Shown here piece after piece: positions 18,801 to 31,281 of a stretch of 64,000 bases of DNA. The translations under genes were made by a program, and so were the position numbers. Positions within the stretch are counted from its first letter, which is position 1; every line of letters starts with the position of its first letter. The DNA is taken from contig OX387191.1 of NCBI GenBank assembly GCA_947561395.2, positions 260,501-324,500 on the forward strand, given 5' to 3'. The stretch is from Buxus sempervirens (lineage: Eukaryota; Streptophyta; Magnoliopsida; Buxales; Buxaceae). Below the pieces are notes generated by a model, which was not told where the DNA came from, ran no database searches, and saw nothing but the letters and a program-made list of their open reading frames with translations.

Positions 18801-21800
18801 TACCTGATTGGCCAGGGCTCCCATTAGGACACCCATTAAATACATCTTGATGGTAACAAATCCAGTGCCTTCCATACCAAACGATATCTTTCCCGAAATG
18901 ACAAAAAGGCTACTATTAATCACTGATTGATGTCCACCGATCATGTTCCCTTTTATCAAAAACGAAGCATGAGCTATGCACATGTGTGGAGAGAGAAGAA
19001 CAACGCAGGGACAAATAAAATAGAGTTTTATGGGTGCTTAAGTAATAGAATTTAAATTATAAACTGTTACTCACTATCATGCACAATTGAATGATGAATT
19101 GCAATTGATACTTTCCCTTTCTAAATGAGATGAAGTTCCCACTATAAACACTATCATTGAATCTGTTGATGTACTATTTTTAGACCATATTTGGCTTTTA
19201 TTTTGAATCCCAACATTTAATTACAATCAGCATCTTTCAAGGCATGGGTATTAAGTGATTGATACTTTCCATTTCAAATTAATACTTTCAAGGCATGCTA
19301 TTGAGTGATTGATATTTTTAGACCATATTTGGCTATTATTAATTGGACTTTCCCTTTAGAAATGAGAAAAAGGTTCCTAAAAAAAATAGTATCATTGAAT
19401 CAGTTGTTGTACTATTTTTAGACCATATTTGGCTTTTATTTTGAATCCCGATATTTAATTACAACCTAAGGAATTAAGACAAGTTCTTGAAGCGTGGGGG
19501 AGGAGGAAAGGTAAATCCTATAGAGACTTAATATGGAACTCTATTCCTTCAGCTGTTGCTTGGGTGATCTGGAAAGAGAGAAATAGAAGGACTTTTCAAA
19601 ATATTGAAAGGAAAGAGACAACATTAGAACGAGCTGTCCTGAGATTAATACATAACTGGGTTTCAAGTCAACCCGTGGGAGCTAACATTCCCATCAAAGA
19701 ATTCCAGGGGTGCAATAGATTTTTTGATATGGGAAGGGGGTAGTGTTTGGTTGTGGGTTATGTTTCTGTAGTATTGGGACAGTAATGTGTTCTACCACTG
19801 GTACACAGTTTGTGTACTATGTAATCTTTTCTAATTATTTATAATATTTCCCTATGATTACTGATCGAAAAAAAATTACAATCAGCATCTTTCAAGCCAT
19901 GGCTATTAAGTGATTTCAGGTTCAGATAACCTGATGCTCAGAGCTCTGATTCCAATGCTCAGAAGTTTCACAATCACAACTATGGCACCACATTCTGGGG
20001 CAAGAAAAAACAAAGACTAAGACAGCGATGACAAGTTTGCCACCAAAAAAGTTGGAGTTTCGCTTACTAAATAAATTATGTCATCAATTGAGTGGAGCAT
20101 GAATTGAAACTCTGCCATGCATTTTTGATAAATGATTAATCAAGAACCAGAAACATGTGTTTCGCATTTTGAATGATTTTTCTAACTTTACACTCCTTTG
20201 AGTCAGCAGAAGTCAAAATTCTTAGCCAAATATATGCTACTCAAAAATGGTGATAAACATTTACCTCGATCAAGGTCAAACATGAACAATAATTAAGTTA
20301 AAAATCACACCATAATCTGAGTATCACTGGAATAAAATGATGAATTCCTCTTTATATCAAAACAACATTAATAAAAAAAAACAAATAAATAACAAACAAA
20401 ATGAAGCCACTTCTCATATAAAAAGATATTTTTTTTCTTGAAAAATGTCTATTTACCAATATTTATTCACTTCAAAAAGAAGGATACATTCAAATAAAAA
20501 TCCATTTGTTATATCTTATTGATTTAGTAGAACATAGTCACAACTTGACTAAGTCTGGAACATAATAGTTTTATATTTAATTCAAAGTAATATATGCGTG
20601 TACATATCATATATATGTGCATGCATGTGTACACGTGTATGCGTGTGTACATGTGTGCAAGCAAGAGAAAGAGAGAGATTGAGGCCAAGCACATAGCAAA
20701 TCCAATTTGGGTGAGGCAAGATTACCAACTTGAGCCATTCCAGAATGCTTCAAGTTTAGAATATGGTGAATTTCTCACATGAAAATTGAGGAAGCCAATC
20801 ATACTTCTCCATGATCCTTTAGAACATACTAAGATAATGCTCCTAACACATATGCCATGTGGAAAAAAGCCACCTCCTAAATTTTTCTTTCTTGCAATAA
20901 ACTTCAAAAAAAATAAGAATATAAAATTTGACAGCTGCCCTTACTGTGACAACCGCTGTTAAAAAATTATTTAGGAGTCTTGTGATATTTTCCATGAGCC
21001 TATCCAAATGGTCCCCGGAATGGATGATGGTAAGAATTGGCCAACATTGCTATATGAGGGAGACAAGAAACCATTCACCTAATAGTATGGATGACACTAT
21101 TCCGTCAAGATTTGCTTCCATTTTTGATAAAATCATTGACATGAAAAACAGATATTTTTATAGGTAAAATAACATAAGATATTTCTGTAATCACCTAGAT
21201 GTAAAGATGATTTTATTTTTGTAATCACCTAGATGTAAAGATGACTTTAGTCTGACACGTTTATGAACCACGTGAAGGAAAACACTTCATATCCTTAGAG
21301 AAAAATCTGCACATATAATAACTCAAGAAAGTTACCTTGCAGATAAGTTCCCCTTGGAATCCTCCAGCAACAAGCAACTTATCCTTAACCGCCAGAGTAC
21401 TAACTTGCGTCTGAGAAAATCCTTCCAACAAACTTCCAGGGTGTTTCTACGTAGGAGAATATAAAAGCAAGTTTAGCTTCACAGAAGCCATAACTACAAA
21501 ATCAAAACTTGATGTAGTTTCAAGTCCAATTATACTGTAATAATACAACATAGCACCGTATGGCACAATAAAAAATTGTGAAAAACATTCACCTCACATG
21601 GTGCCACATGTCCTGAAACATTGAGTACTTCAGACTTTTTGCTAGTTAATGAAGACCAATGAATAACAGAGAAATGTGACATGAGGTAGACATCATGCTT
21701 TGATGTAGCCCAAACCAAATTCCTCAACTGAAAAGCCAAAAATAAATAAATTGATCAATCATCATAAAACCAGAACAAAATCTTCAAATATCAAAGCAAC

Positions 21801-23829
21801 AGATCCCTGGAAAAAAAATTTAATGTAATAGCAACAAAAATCAGACAAAAGGAAATGATACAAATAGGAAAATTCAATAAAGTTTGTGACTTTATAATAA
21901 TCGAAATCCTTCCAAACTAACTCCATCCAGTTTCTTTCTGGTCTTCTCTATGTTACATGGACTCGGATACAAGTGCAGGGTATGGGTATGCATCTAGGAG
22001 TCTTGACCCCCAAAACATATGATACACGGACTCAGTCAATAAGTGTCTAATTTTTTGATATAGATATTAGGATTCGGCTGAAAGGTCTCCAAATAAATGT
22101 TATTAAGGTAGGCTAGAAGCCGAGATCTCTCTTTGTTTCTTTTTGCTTTTGTTTTCTTCCATATTTTCTTTTTGATTCATAGTTTGCCATTTCTGAGTTT
22201 GAGAATATATATTCTCTCTTCATAAAAACTCTTATCCTTTTTTAATAATTACTTGCAAGATGATTATTTGCTATTTCTTTTCTTATTTTTCTTTGATCTT
22301 GGATTGAAATGTCCGATAGAACATATTTAGGATCCGATAATTTGTATACCCATGCTTATGTCATGCCATGTCATGTAAACACTTACTTTTTGGGGTCGTG
22401 TATAGTGTCCGTGTAACATAGTATTCTCACCTTCTTAGATCCTTCAATGGGTACCCACACTTTCTCATGGTAGGCCCTGCGAGTCTACACTTTACATATC
22501 CAAACCATCTTAACCTACTTTCCTTTGCCTTATCTCCTATTTAGGTAACATCAAGACACTCTCGGATATGTTTATTCCTTATCTTTCCAAAACCTTCCCA
22601 TACATCCATTTCAACATGCTTATCTCACCATTGCAGATTTGTAGGGGTTTCTCCTATTTCTGGGTTGGGGGATTGTTGGTACACAGTTTGTCTACCTGAA
22701 CTTTCTTAATCTTTCTTTATCTAATTAATGATACAATACCTTATTTACCAATAAAAAAAATGCTTATCTCATCAATACTCACCTTATTCGTAAGTTGCTT
22801 CCTTTTTTAACCAGCATGCTGATCCACATAGCATAGTAGTTTATTCCTCATAGCTATGCTATTAATTTTCATTTTAACTTGAGTGGAACATGTTGATTAA
22901 ATTACACTCTAGAAGAATCTCCAACCATCAATTCTAATTCTATAAACAACACCCTCATCAATGCCTCCCTCTTTATAGATAATTGATCCAAAATATCAAA
23001 GTTGATTGTTTTAGGAATATCTTAATCCTTGATTCTTTCTATTGCTTCGTCTTGGTATAGGATTTAGTTTATCTGAAACTACTAACTACAATGCACAGAA
23101 ATCTTAAATTCACCATCCAATAAAAAAGGCAATTTTTATTTAAAAATTACTAATGCTAAACATGAGAAATATAAAATTGATATCAAATGACCTGGAAATG
23201 AAGGATTGTTGATTTCACAGATCTTGTATTGCGCCTGAACTCATAAAACATTCCTCCTTTCTTTGTGTGTTTGCAATCCTTGAGACAAGCAAAAACCAAA
23301 CATGGGGGAAAAAAACATCATAATTGAGAGCATAATGTTACCGGTGAAGAATTAACTGAAAAGAAAAAATTTACTTTCTCTGATTTCTCCCCAGATTGAG
23401 GTATGTTTTCATAGTTCTTGTACTGCTCTAATCTAGTTTGCCTGTATTTATCACGGGAAATGCTAAGCCTATCCCAAGGAATTCCTTGTATATCTTTTCC
23501 TCTCCGTGCCTGTGCCGAGGATGTGTCTGTTATCTTATTGTTCTGCACAATAACAAATAATTCATAAATACATGTCCAAAGCCTTTGTTTTAATAATCCA
23601 GATACAATAGAAATATGAATGCAAGCTGCAGCATCCATCTAATAATAAAAATAATTGACAAAAGAAGGGGGGTGGGTGGATAAGAAACCAAGTGGCCGTA
23701 TTCATCTTCATCTGATTCCGAGTCACCCATCCCCCTAACATCTAATTCTTCATCCATGTCATCATCTGCGTCTGCCATTTCATAATTATCTCCCACGTAA
23801 TCGATTTCATCACTTTGGTACAGTGACAT
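15897..23829 (-). CDS. WD40 repeat protein, plant C2A9.03-like family
   Basis: This is a predicted beta-propeller scaffold of unknown biochemical role. Nine coding exons join in frame: 23689-23829, 23375-23542, 23192-23278, 21593-21727, 21336-21446, 18183-18274, 17993-18098, 16436-16522 and 15897-16310. They encode 446 aa, the same size class as the Arabidopsis homologs. The N-terminus is strongly acidic (about 8-46, MADADDDMDEELDV). A linker with IQGIPWDRLSISRDKYR follows. WD-like blades start around residue 160, including LAVKDKLLVAGGFQGELIC, FIASNNDCGVRDFDMER, SLSPDGKLLVIVGDNPDG and ATGNQDKTCRIWDTRN. The C-terminus DRTYGSLLQYS...YLDSLI is characteristic of this family. The ATG at 23829 precedes the acidic start; an acceptor-like GTAG just upstream suggests a 5' UTR intron. 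Introns carry LINE insertions. No disabling change was found. Function is not assigned beyond a protein-interaction scaffold. Confidence 0.93.
19107..19913. repeat. Tandem duplication (about 230-bp period) split by a LINE
   Basis: A block containing TACTATTTTTAGACCATA and TTGAATCCC is present at about 19107-19256 and again at about 19344-19464. The second copy is interrupted and resumes at 19874-19913 with ATTACAATCAGCATCTTTCA. A partial third match (TTTTTAGACCATATTTGGCT) occurs near 19315. All lie in a WD40 intron. Confidence 0.75.
19465..19873 (+). mobile_element. 5'-truncated L1-type LINE in WD40 intron
   Basis: The plus strand reads an unbroken C-terminal LINE tail from about 19465 to the TAG at 19741-19743, including WNSIPSAVAWVIWKERNRR, a motif of the zinc-finger RVT-associated end of plant L1 elements. 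About 110 bases of 3' UTR and an A-run follow. The insertion is flanked by a short duplication AATTACAA (19457-19464 and 19874-19881). It is antisense to the host gene. Confidence 0.8.
21183..21254. repeat. 36-bp tandem duplication in WD40 intron
   Basis: Two adjacent copies share TGTAATCACCTAGATGTAAA. This is a simple recent slippage-type duplication close to the exon at 21336-21446. Confidence 0.7.
22430..22990 (-). mobile_element. Probable antisense RTE-like LINE remnant, WD40 intron
   Basis: The plus strand has phrases such as CCAAACCATCTTAACC that recur in plant introns as the complement of the RT-to-C-terminal part of RTE-type LINEs. No full domain is readable and frames are broken. 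It is interrupted by the small LINE tail at 22630-22759. Confidence 0.35.
22630..22759 (+). mobile_element. 130-bp LINE 3' tail with target duplication
   Basis: A short insert ends in a poly(A) run and is flanked by 14-bp repeats ATGCTTATCTCAYC (22616-22629 and 22760-22773, one mismatch). Its GGTACACAGTTTGT word matches the 3' UTR of the LINE at 19465-19873. It is therefore a very 5'-truncated copy of a related LINE. Confidence 0.75.
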
Positions 23830-25380
23830 GGTAACAGTCAGCAGCTTCACACCTACGCCAACATCAATTCAAACAAATAAAGCTTGATGTCATTAATAAT
23901 GAAAAGATTGATGCCATTAATAATGGTACACAAACATCCCAATTAACAAAGATCAAATGATAACAAATCAATGGTACTATGTAATGATTTAAAGATACTG
24001 GTTTTATAGAGGTTGCAAAAATGCATTCTCATTTTTTTATGAACATGAATAACTTAATAATCTCAAATTTATCCACCTATTACATAAGATAATTATTTGT
24101 CCGACGACTCCGACCTATGTTGCACTATATACAGCTGTTATCAGTACCAAAACATTGGAATGTAGTGCTAGATTCAGCAAAATTCGACAAATTGGTAATA
24201 TGGTATACCAAACAATATCATGAATAACAAATAGGCTCACGCATGTTATTTAAGAAAGAAAAAAAAAAAAAGGAAGCAAGGCTTTCAAGAGCTTAATAAT
24301 GTTACATTATCGCCATAGAAACATTAAAAACCTCAGGGTGTCAAATTAAAATGCAAGTTTAGGTCTCGGCACAGTGAATCTCTGCAGGTGACCTGTTTTG
24401 GTAAGACCTAAACTGGGTCATGAGCTCTTTCAAATCCCAAGAAAAACCTTTTATGGGAAAGTGCAGACAATAGAACTCATATAGTTTATAGAAGCAATAA
24501 ATTTGTAATGCGAAATAAAGAAGATGACACCTATTAGTACAATAGCATGTGTCCAACACCGATAATTCGTGTAAGTGTCCATGAAACATGGCATCCAACC
24601 TTAATATTAGCAGCTATATGCACACTACGCGTTGAATTCCTACAAACGGATAGAATACAACGATCTGCCTATCACAGAGATGATGAGTTCGTTCTCTTAT
24701 TGAATGATATAGAGTTTCTGTGAGTGCAAATGCAATTAATTAAAAAAAAAATTCATATTCCAGAAGTATAAGAAAAAAGAAATATCGGAATCGTTCCCCA
24801 TCCCAACCCCCTCCTCCTCTTCCCGGCGCCCAAAAAAGGATCTTTTGTTACGATTAATCGTTTCCCTAAAAAATAAAAGAAACGATTGAACTCTAACAAC
24901 GCTGTCCTATAATTAATTCATCTTAAGGAAAAAGGGGCAGATTCACAGATTTCCAACCTCTTGTTCGAAGGGATCGAACGCCGATTGTGCTTCTCTGGTG
25001 AAAGATCCCGATCAGGAACTTTTACGCGTCTCGTGAGAATATAGGCTGAATAAAACTGGAAAAGTTAATAGAACGAACGAGAATTATCTTTTCGGCCAAA
25101 CAGAGACGGCAAAATCGCAACGAAAGCAGGAAGATGTATCCGATTCCGTGCACTGGTCTTCGAAGCCCGACTGAAGAAATGAACGCAAAGGACAGATATA
25201 CGTATTAAAATACATGCGATGTGTTTACAATTATGCCCCCTGTCACAGCCAAAATTGTCGATTGAACCGCGCGTTTATGAACGACCCATGATTTTTTTCA
25301 TCTTCGCACTTGAAGCAACGAGGACTTTCTAGAAAAACCAAAAAATTACCCCATTTTTTTTATCCATATCCTTGTATTAT
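23830..25380 (-). promoter_or_regulatory. 5' leader and promoter region of WD40 gene
   Basis: The interval upstream of the WD40 start codon holds an acceptor-like TTGGCGTAG just 5' of the leader, consistent with an untranslated first exon around 24950-25150 where GC content rises. No TATA box was fixed. No other gene is seen. Confidence 0.35.
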
Positions 25381-25668
25381 GATATACTAGCAGGGCCCAC
25401 GTGCAGTACTGCACGCACGTAAAAAGGGAGGGAGTAGTTTTAAAACTGCACGTGGAGAAAGAATAAATGGGGAGAAAGGAAATGGAGAGAGGAAAAGTGG
25501 GGTAGTTACAAACTAATTATTTTTGAACGAAAATAGTGAGTTCAGACAGGTATAACCCTATATTATTGAAACTAAACTATACAGAAGATGGGCATTTTGT
25601 GAAAGTTGTAACTTGTTGTTTGGCACGATTCCCAAAAAGGGCGCCTCGCTTTATATATAGTAGATTTG
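25381..25668 (+). repeat. Interspersed repeat with conserved ends, copy 1
   Basis: It starts ATATACTAGCAGGGCCCACG and ends GCTTTATATATAGTAGAT. The same pair of ends occurs at 45486-45670. There are no obvious terminal inverted repeats and no coding capacity. It may be a non-autonomous element of unknown class. Confidence 0.45.
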
Positions 25669-26470
25669 TATGTATCAAATTCTATTTGACGTTTATATTT
25701 ATTACAAGTTCCAAGGCACCTGCGTTGCACATGTAGCCATATCAAGATATTTTATACTTATAAGAAGCAATTGCCTTCCCTCTTCTTAGCATTGAGCTTG
25801 TTCTTAAATAAATCAGAGACATACAAGATTTTCATCACATAGAGATCGAGAAATAACTCATAATTCTTCATAATGACTCCATAACCAAGTGTAGCTCCTA
25901 CCAAAGCTGAGTTCCAAAGGAACAAATTGAAAACACCTGATCTCTAAAATTTTTATGCAAAGTGATTGCATCTAAAATCAAATAGTCAAAGAATAGTTAA
26001 AAAGATGAATTACTGATGTTAATACAAATATTAACAATGTACTAATAATACAAATATGGCATTATGGAAATAGGCAACTAATTGTTTACAAATTTTATTG
26101 TTATGAGTTAATAGATTTAACTCATAACACATAATAATCCTATTAACGTTAATCCTATTTTATTGTTGCCTATTAATGTGCCCATGACATGATGTTTTTC
26201 CTTAAAAATTTAATCCTATTTTATTTTAGTTACAGTTAAAAAGACGTATCTATTGTTTAGTTATTAATAATTAATATATATATATATTCATATTTTAGTT
26301 GTAATTTATCCTATTTTAACGATTTTGGGTGTAGTTTAAATTTTAGTTAGTTAAGGATTGACGATATAGAACAGAGGCATTATGCTTATAAAATAATAAT
26401 TTAATAGGATTAACACTTATCTAAGTGTAGTAGTTAATATAAATTTAATAGGGTTTTAATATAAATTTAT

Positions 26471-27006
26471 GGGCTTTTTGCACCCATACCCCTACATTAT
26501 AAGGAATTTGCATCTATATCCTTTTTTTATATTTATATTTATGTCCCTCCGTTTAACATAATTATTGCGATTATGCCCATGAAGTTAAAGTACGTTAACT
26601 TTGTTGTTTGCTTTTACCAAATTACTAAAATAACCTTTTATAAAATAAAAATATTTTGTGTTTACCCTGCTATATTATCTTATATTTTATTTATGTTATT
26701 GTACTATTCTATTTATTCCAATTTTTTTAACTTAAGCCACTGATATTAATTTGTTTAAGTGATAACTATTCATTTAAATTCAGCCAAGCATATAATCATT
26801 TGGCTATCTGATATATATTTTTTTATCTTATAGAAGGTTATATTAGTCATTTCATAAAAATAAATGACAACAATTAATGGAATTTGATGTTAATGGTATA
26901 ATTGCAATGATTATGTTAAATTGATAGATATAGATACAATCACTAAAAACAAGAGGATATAAATGAAAATTTGTTATAATGTAGGGGCATGGGTGCAAAA
27001 AAACCC
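26471..27006. mobile_element. MULE-like MITE with 9-bp target duplication
   Basis: A 536-bp AT-rich element has terminal inverted repeats of about 35 bp, starting GGGCTTTTTGCACCCATACC. The right end is the complement, with GGGGCATGGGTGCAAAAAAA before CCC. It is flanked by a perfect 9-bp direct repeat TAAATTTAT (26462-26470 and 27007-27015). A 9-bp duplication is typical of Mutator-like transposons. It has no coding capacity. Confidence 0.88.
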
Positions 27007-27015
27007 TAAATTTAT

Positions 27016-28223
27016 TAACTAACGATATATACTTTTCTAGTGGGATTAATTAACGATATATATGTTATTTTAATAAGATTTTAATCTACATCTATTGATG
27101 TCTCTCTTATTAGGTTATCAATATACGGCCAATTTTTTAATCATTTATTTAATTAAATAAAATAAAATATTTAGATAGAATTCTAGAAAAGTATAAAATT
27201 TTATTATTAATGGAAAAATATAAAATAAGCACAAACAGTCCTATTCGTTTTTCCATTCACTTTAAAGGATAAAGATTATTTAAATATAAATAATATAAAA
27301 TAAAAAGTTATATATAATAATGCTATCTAAATTAAAGAATTATTTTGCATTTTGCCTATATTAAGACATGGCAAAACTTTCACCTTTTGCTTTATTTTTA
27401 TTACTGCTTAAGTATGAGCTTGTGTCCATTGACTAGGCTTTTTCTTAAGCCCTTGATATAAAATTTTTGTGTCTTGTGCCAAATTTTTATAAAAATTTGA
27501 TATATAATTTATGGCAAGAGGAAAAAAACAACAATATTGATAGCTTTACTCCTTTCAAATACAAGGCTGTCCTTTACTGGGTTAGAATAAAAAGTGCAAA
27601 GTTGTCAATATATGCTTTTTTCCTCTTGCAACCTCAACAATCAAATCCCTAAAGAGCAAACTGTTACATACAAATAGGACTGGCAATAGGCTAGATTTTG
27701 GTGAACCCAAACCTGCCCTTGTAGGAGTTTAGTCAATGTCAAACCCCAACTTGTCCCTATCGGATCGATAATAGAGCTGGGCAAGTCTACCCCTGTTGGT
27801 GTATGAATGCAAAAAATTTGTCTTGAAAAAATAAAATATATAAATTTGTAATATGTTTATTAATAAATATATGTATATCTTAAACATGGTATATATGAAA
27901 ATAATATTAAAAACAATATTTTAATATGTGAATATTAGGTTTGGGTCGGATTGAGCTAAACCCGAACCCACCTTAGCCCGATTATAGGCAAACCAAACCT
28001 TAACCATTAGATGCAAGGCAGGTTAACTGGTAACTCACCTCATGACATTCCTACACAGAACAAACCTCAAAGGTGGTAATTTGGCATTTTAAAAACCTCA
28101 AGGGTAAAAGTAAGATTGTTTGATTGTAACTCGTAAACTTTTGTGTAGTGGGTCCCACAAGCACACAAGTTATGAATTCAACAATTAGGATGACGAAATC
28201 TTCTGATATGTTTACATGAGTTG
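27016..28223. other. AT-rich intergenic DNA
   Basis: No gene is recognised. It contains the 72-bp block (27247-27318) that reappears at 28249-28320. Stretches such as AACCCGAACCCACC (about 27960) resemble degraded retroelement text but give no domain. Confidence 0.45.
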
Positions 28224-28224
28224 G

Positions 28225-28342
28225 TTCTAGATTAGGTAACTCTTTTTGGTTTTTCCATTCACTTTAAAGGATAAAGATTATTTTAATATAAATAATATAA
28301 AATAAAAAGTTATATATAATTCTAGATTAGGTAAATCTTTTT
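28225..28342. repeat. Copied 72-bp block inside a 23-bp direct duplication
   Basis: The 72 bases at 28249-28320 repeat 27247-27318 with a single mismatch. They are bracketed by a 23-bp direct repeat (28225-28247 and 28320-28342, one mismatch) containing TTCTAGATTAGGTAA. This layout fits a templated insertion during double-strand break repair. Confidence 0.75.
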
Positions 28343-28723
28343 TGTTTTCCTTAAGCATCAATGGATAACACTCTAAAAGAAATACAATACTTTAATAAAA
28401 ATAGTGTAAAAATAAAAAATGAAATAGAATTTTAAAAAAGGATAATAGGCTATTAATTCTGATAAAATTTAAGATAAGAACAAAAAAAAATTTATCCTCA
28501 TACATTATTAATTAATAGTCAAAATAATATCTTATAATTAATTAAAAAAATTCATAGTTTTAGTGGGATTTTTCCTTTTTCCTTTTTTTTTGTTTGGGAT
28601 TTGATTAGTTGGGTTTTATTATATAATATCTTATTAGTTTGATAAGGTGGTTTTGTCATAGAAGGATTTGATTAATGGGATTTTCCTTTTTGTTTTTTTT
28701 GGAGGAACTGTTTAGTTTGGGTT

Positions 28724-29413
28724 TATTAAAAGCACGAACCACCTAAGTGTTTTTTTATTTTTCACATAACTAAAATTAAAAGTTAAAAGACTGATTATAA
28801 TAATCTAAACAAACACATCGTATGATAAAAAAAAATTTCACCTTTTTTTACTAAGTATTATTATGTAATCATACTATAATTTAAAAAGGTGAAAAGAATT
28901 TAATAATTAGAAATTGGTACATATCATAAAGATATGAATAATTAAAAATCCTACTATAATCACAGAAAAAATGAAGATAAAAAAGAATTAAAAAAGGTAA
29001 ATTAGAAATGAATTTAAAAAAAATTAAAATTATCTTAATAATTTAAAAAAAAATTAAACTATACTATAATTAAAAAAAGGTTAAAAGAATTTTAATATTT
29101 AGAAATTCATATATATCTTAAAGATATGATTGAAATTAAATATTTAAGGATAATTAAAGATTATTTAACCAAATAATTTAAGTAAAAAGGTAATAATGAG
29201 ATTATCTAGCGAAATCAATTATATATAAAGATACGATTGGAATTAAATATTTAAGGATAAGTAAAGATTATTTAACCAAAAAATGTAATTGAAATTATCT
29301 AACGAAATCAATTTTATTTAAGTAAATGGTACTTTTAAAATTAAATAGTATAGAAAAGGGTATTTTAGGTATGTAAAACTTGAAAACACTAAAGGCAGTT
29401 CGTGCTTTTAATA
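28724..29413. mobile_element. Inverted-repeat element (about 690 bp)
   Basis: The left end TATTAAAAGCACGAACCACC is mirrored at the right end by GGCAGTTCGTGCTTTTAATA, giving imperfect terminal inverted repeats of about 30 bp. The interior is non-coding and carries a diverged tandem duplication of about 110 bp (around 29115-29330) with AAATATTTAAGGATAA and CGAAATCAATT in both copies. The transposon class and target duplication are unclear. Confidence 0.6.
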
Positions 29414-29429
29414 GTAGTATAGATATAGA

Positions 29430-29785
29430 TTTTTATTAAATAAAATAACCTTTCATAATATAAAAATATTAAATAGCTAAATGATTCAATAAATAAGCAA
29501 ATTAATGTTAATGACTTAAGGTATGGACATAATAGATATAATAATAGAAGGGAATAAATAAAATATTAAAATAACATAATAGGATAAATGAAAATATTTT
29601 TTATTCTATAGAAGGTTACTTTAATTTTTTAATAAAAATAAAAACAAAAGACTTTAAATTTGGGATTATGAGTGTAACAATTATGCTAAATGGAGGGTAT
29701 AATTAAATATTACAAATAACATGATATAAATACAAATTTAACATATTGTAAGGAAATGGACGCGAAAAGCCCAACAAAATTTTGT
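29430..29785. mobile_element. Decayed partial copy of the 26471-27006 MITE
   Basis: It matches the right two-thirds of the MITE in order: GGTTAC near 29604, an AATTATGCTAAAT segment, AACATATTGTAAGG, then GCGAAAAGCCC at the end. It is diverged and lacks a clear left end. Confidence 0.5.
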
Positions 29786-30401
29786 TAAAAAAAAATATGC
29801 TAAAGTCAAAAAAAACTTAAGAACAAAAAAGGTATTAGCAAATCATTTATTTTATATTTTATAATTTCAATGTCACACTTTTAAATGCTTTTGCACGTTA
29901 TTTTTCTTCTCCTTCCATTTGCATTCTCGAGCATTTTTCGACTCCGTTTGGTCTTTTTCCCTCAAATGATTTGTTCCATGGAGAATGTTTTTGATAGAAA
30001 CATTTGAATCCATTTAGTCATCTGTCCAATCTTCTACGTTATTTTCTCAACTTCGTTTAGCATTCCTTCCCTCTGTGGATTTGTTCTATGAAGCATGACT
30101 TTGATAGAAACCTTAGAATCCATTTAGTCAAGTTAGTCCATTTCTATTTCATTTATTAACGTTTGGGCGAGAAGAGAACCATTTTCTTGCCCCATTATAT
30201 TACAAAAATCAAATCCCAACTATTCATGTGTGGTGCAACGAATTCATATGTTTTCTACTTTTAGGAGAAAGAAAGGTATATTAACAAAAAAGATTTTAGT
30301 TCCACTGTATTTGTTATGTGACCATCTTCAATCCACGAAAATTTCATACTATTAACCTATCACAAGAGTCTACATTTAGGTTATGGGTGGCTAGGCAATG
30401 G

Positions 30402-30895
30402 GCTATAACTTAGTGATTATAAGGTATAACCTTAATCATCTCAAAAGCACAACCCTGAACATCAGAGGATACAACCCTTAACGTTATACATACAATCCCA
30501 AATGTCGAAGGACACAACCCTGACAATCATATCGTTCAACCTTAATCGTTAAAGGGTACAACCCAACCATCTGGGGTATAACCCAAAAAACGAGAGGGTA
30601 TAACTCTAATCATGTGAGGGCACAACCCAATTATCTAGGATAAACCCTGGTCATGCAGAGGCACAACTCTAAAAATTAGAAGGCATAACCTTTACTATCA
30701 TAGGGTAAAACTATGACCCTCTAGGATACAATTCCAATCATATAAGGTTACAAGTTACAACCTTGTACATTTGAGATTACAACCTTGAACATAGAGTGGA
30801 ACCTTACCTAATCATGATATGGAGAAAATCCCTAATCACCGGGTACAATACCTAAAATTAGAAGGCACAACCTTTAACATCACAGGTACAACAAT
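30402..30895. repeat. Degenerate minisatellite, about 24-28 bp unit
   Basis: Roughly 20 diverged copies of a unit close to GGGTACAACCCTAATCATC recur head-to-tail in variable spacing. There is no coding sense. This forms a distinct block in the spacer upstream of ARP8. Confidence 0.7.
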
Positions 30896-31281
30896 AAATA
30901 CAAAGTTACTAATAAAAGTTATCGTTTCATTCATATTTTTGTATAAAACATAGGATACACCGGAAAAATACAAAGTTATGCATAAAATTTATTTTAATTG
31001 ACAAGCCTACACAGAGAAGGAATGGAGCATAAGAGGGCCTTTAAAAGGGTAATTTTGGAATTTATAATTCCAAGCTAGATTTTTTTGATAATAATTTTAA
31101 ATTTCTGACCTTTCAAAAAAATTTTTTTTTTAAAATTTCGGACGGTTTCGAGTAAAAGTCCTTGCATCATCTCTCCCGATGGGAATTTCGGACCTATCGT
31201 TCTTCCATTCTTTCGTTCCCCCGAGAACGGGATGAAATCGTTTGCCGCATTAATGTGCGGTAGACCATGCAGCGTTCGTGA

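Noticed and set aside
18450..18983. Minus-strand hydrophobic open frames in a WD40 intron
   Set aside because: No family match. The plus strand vaguely resembles LINE text, but not enough for a call.
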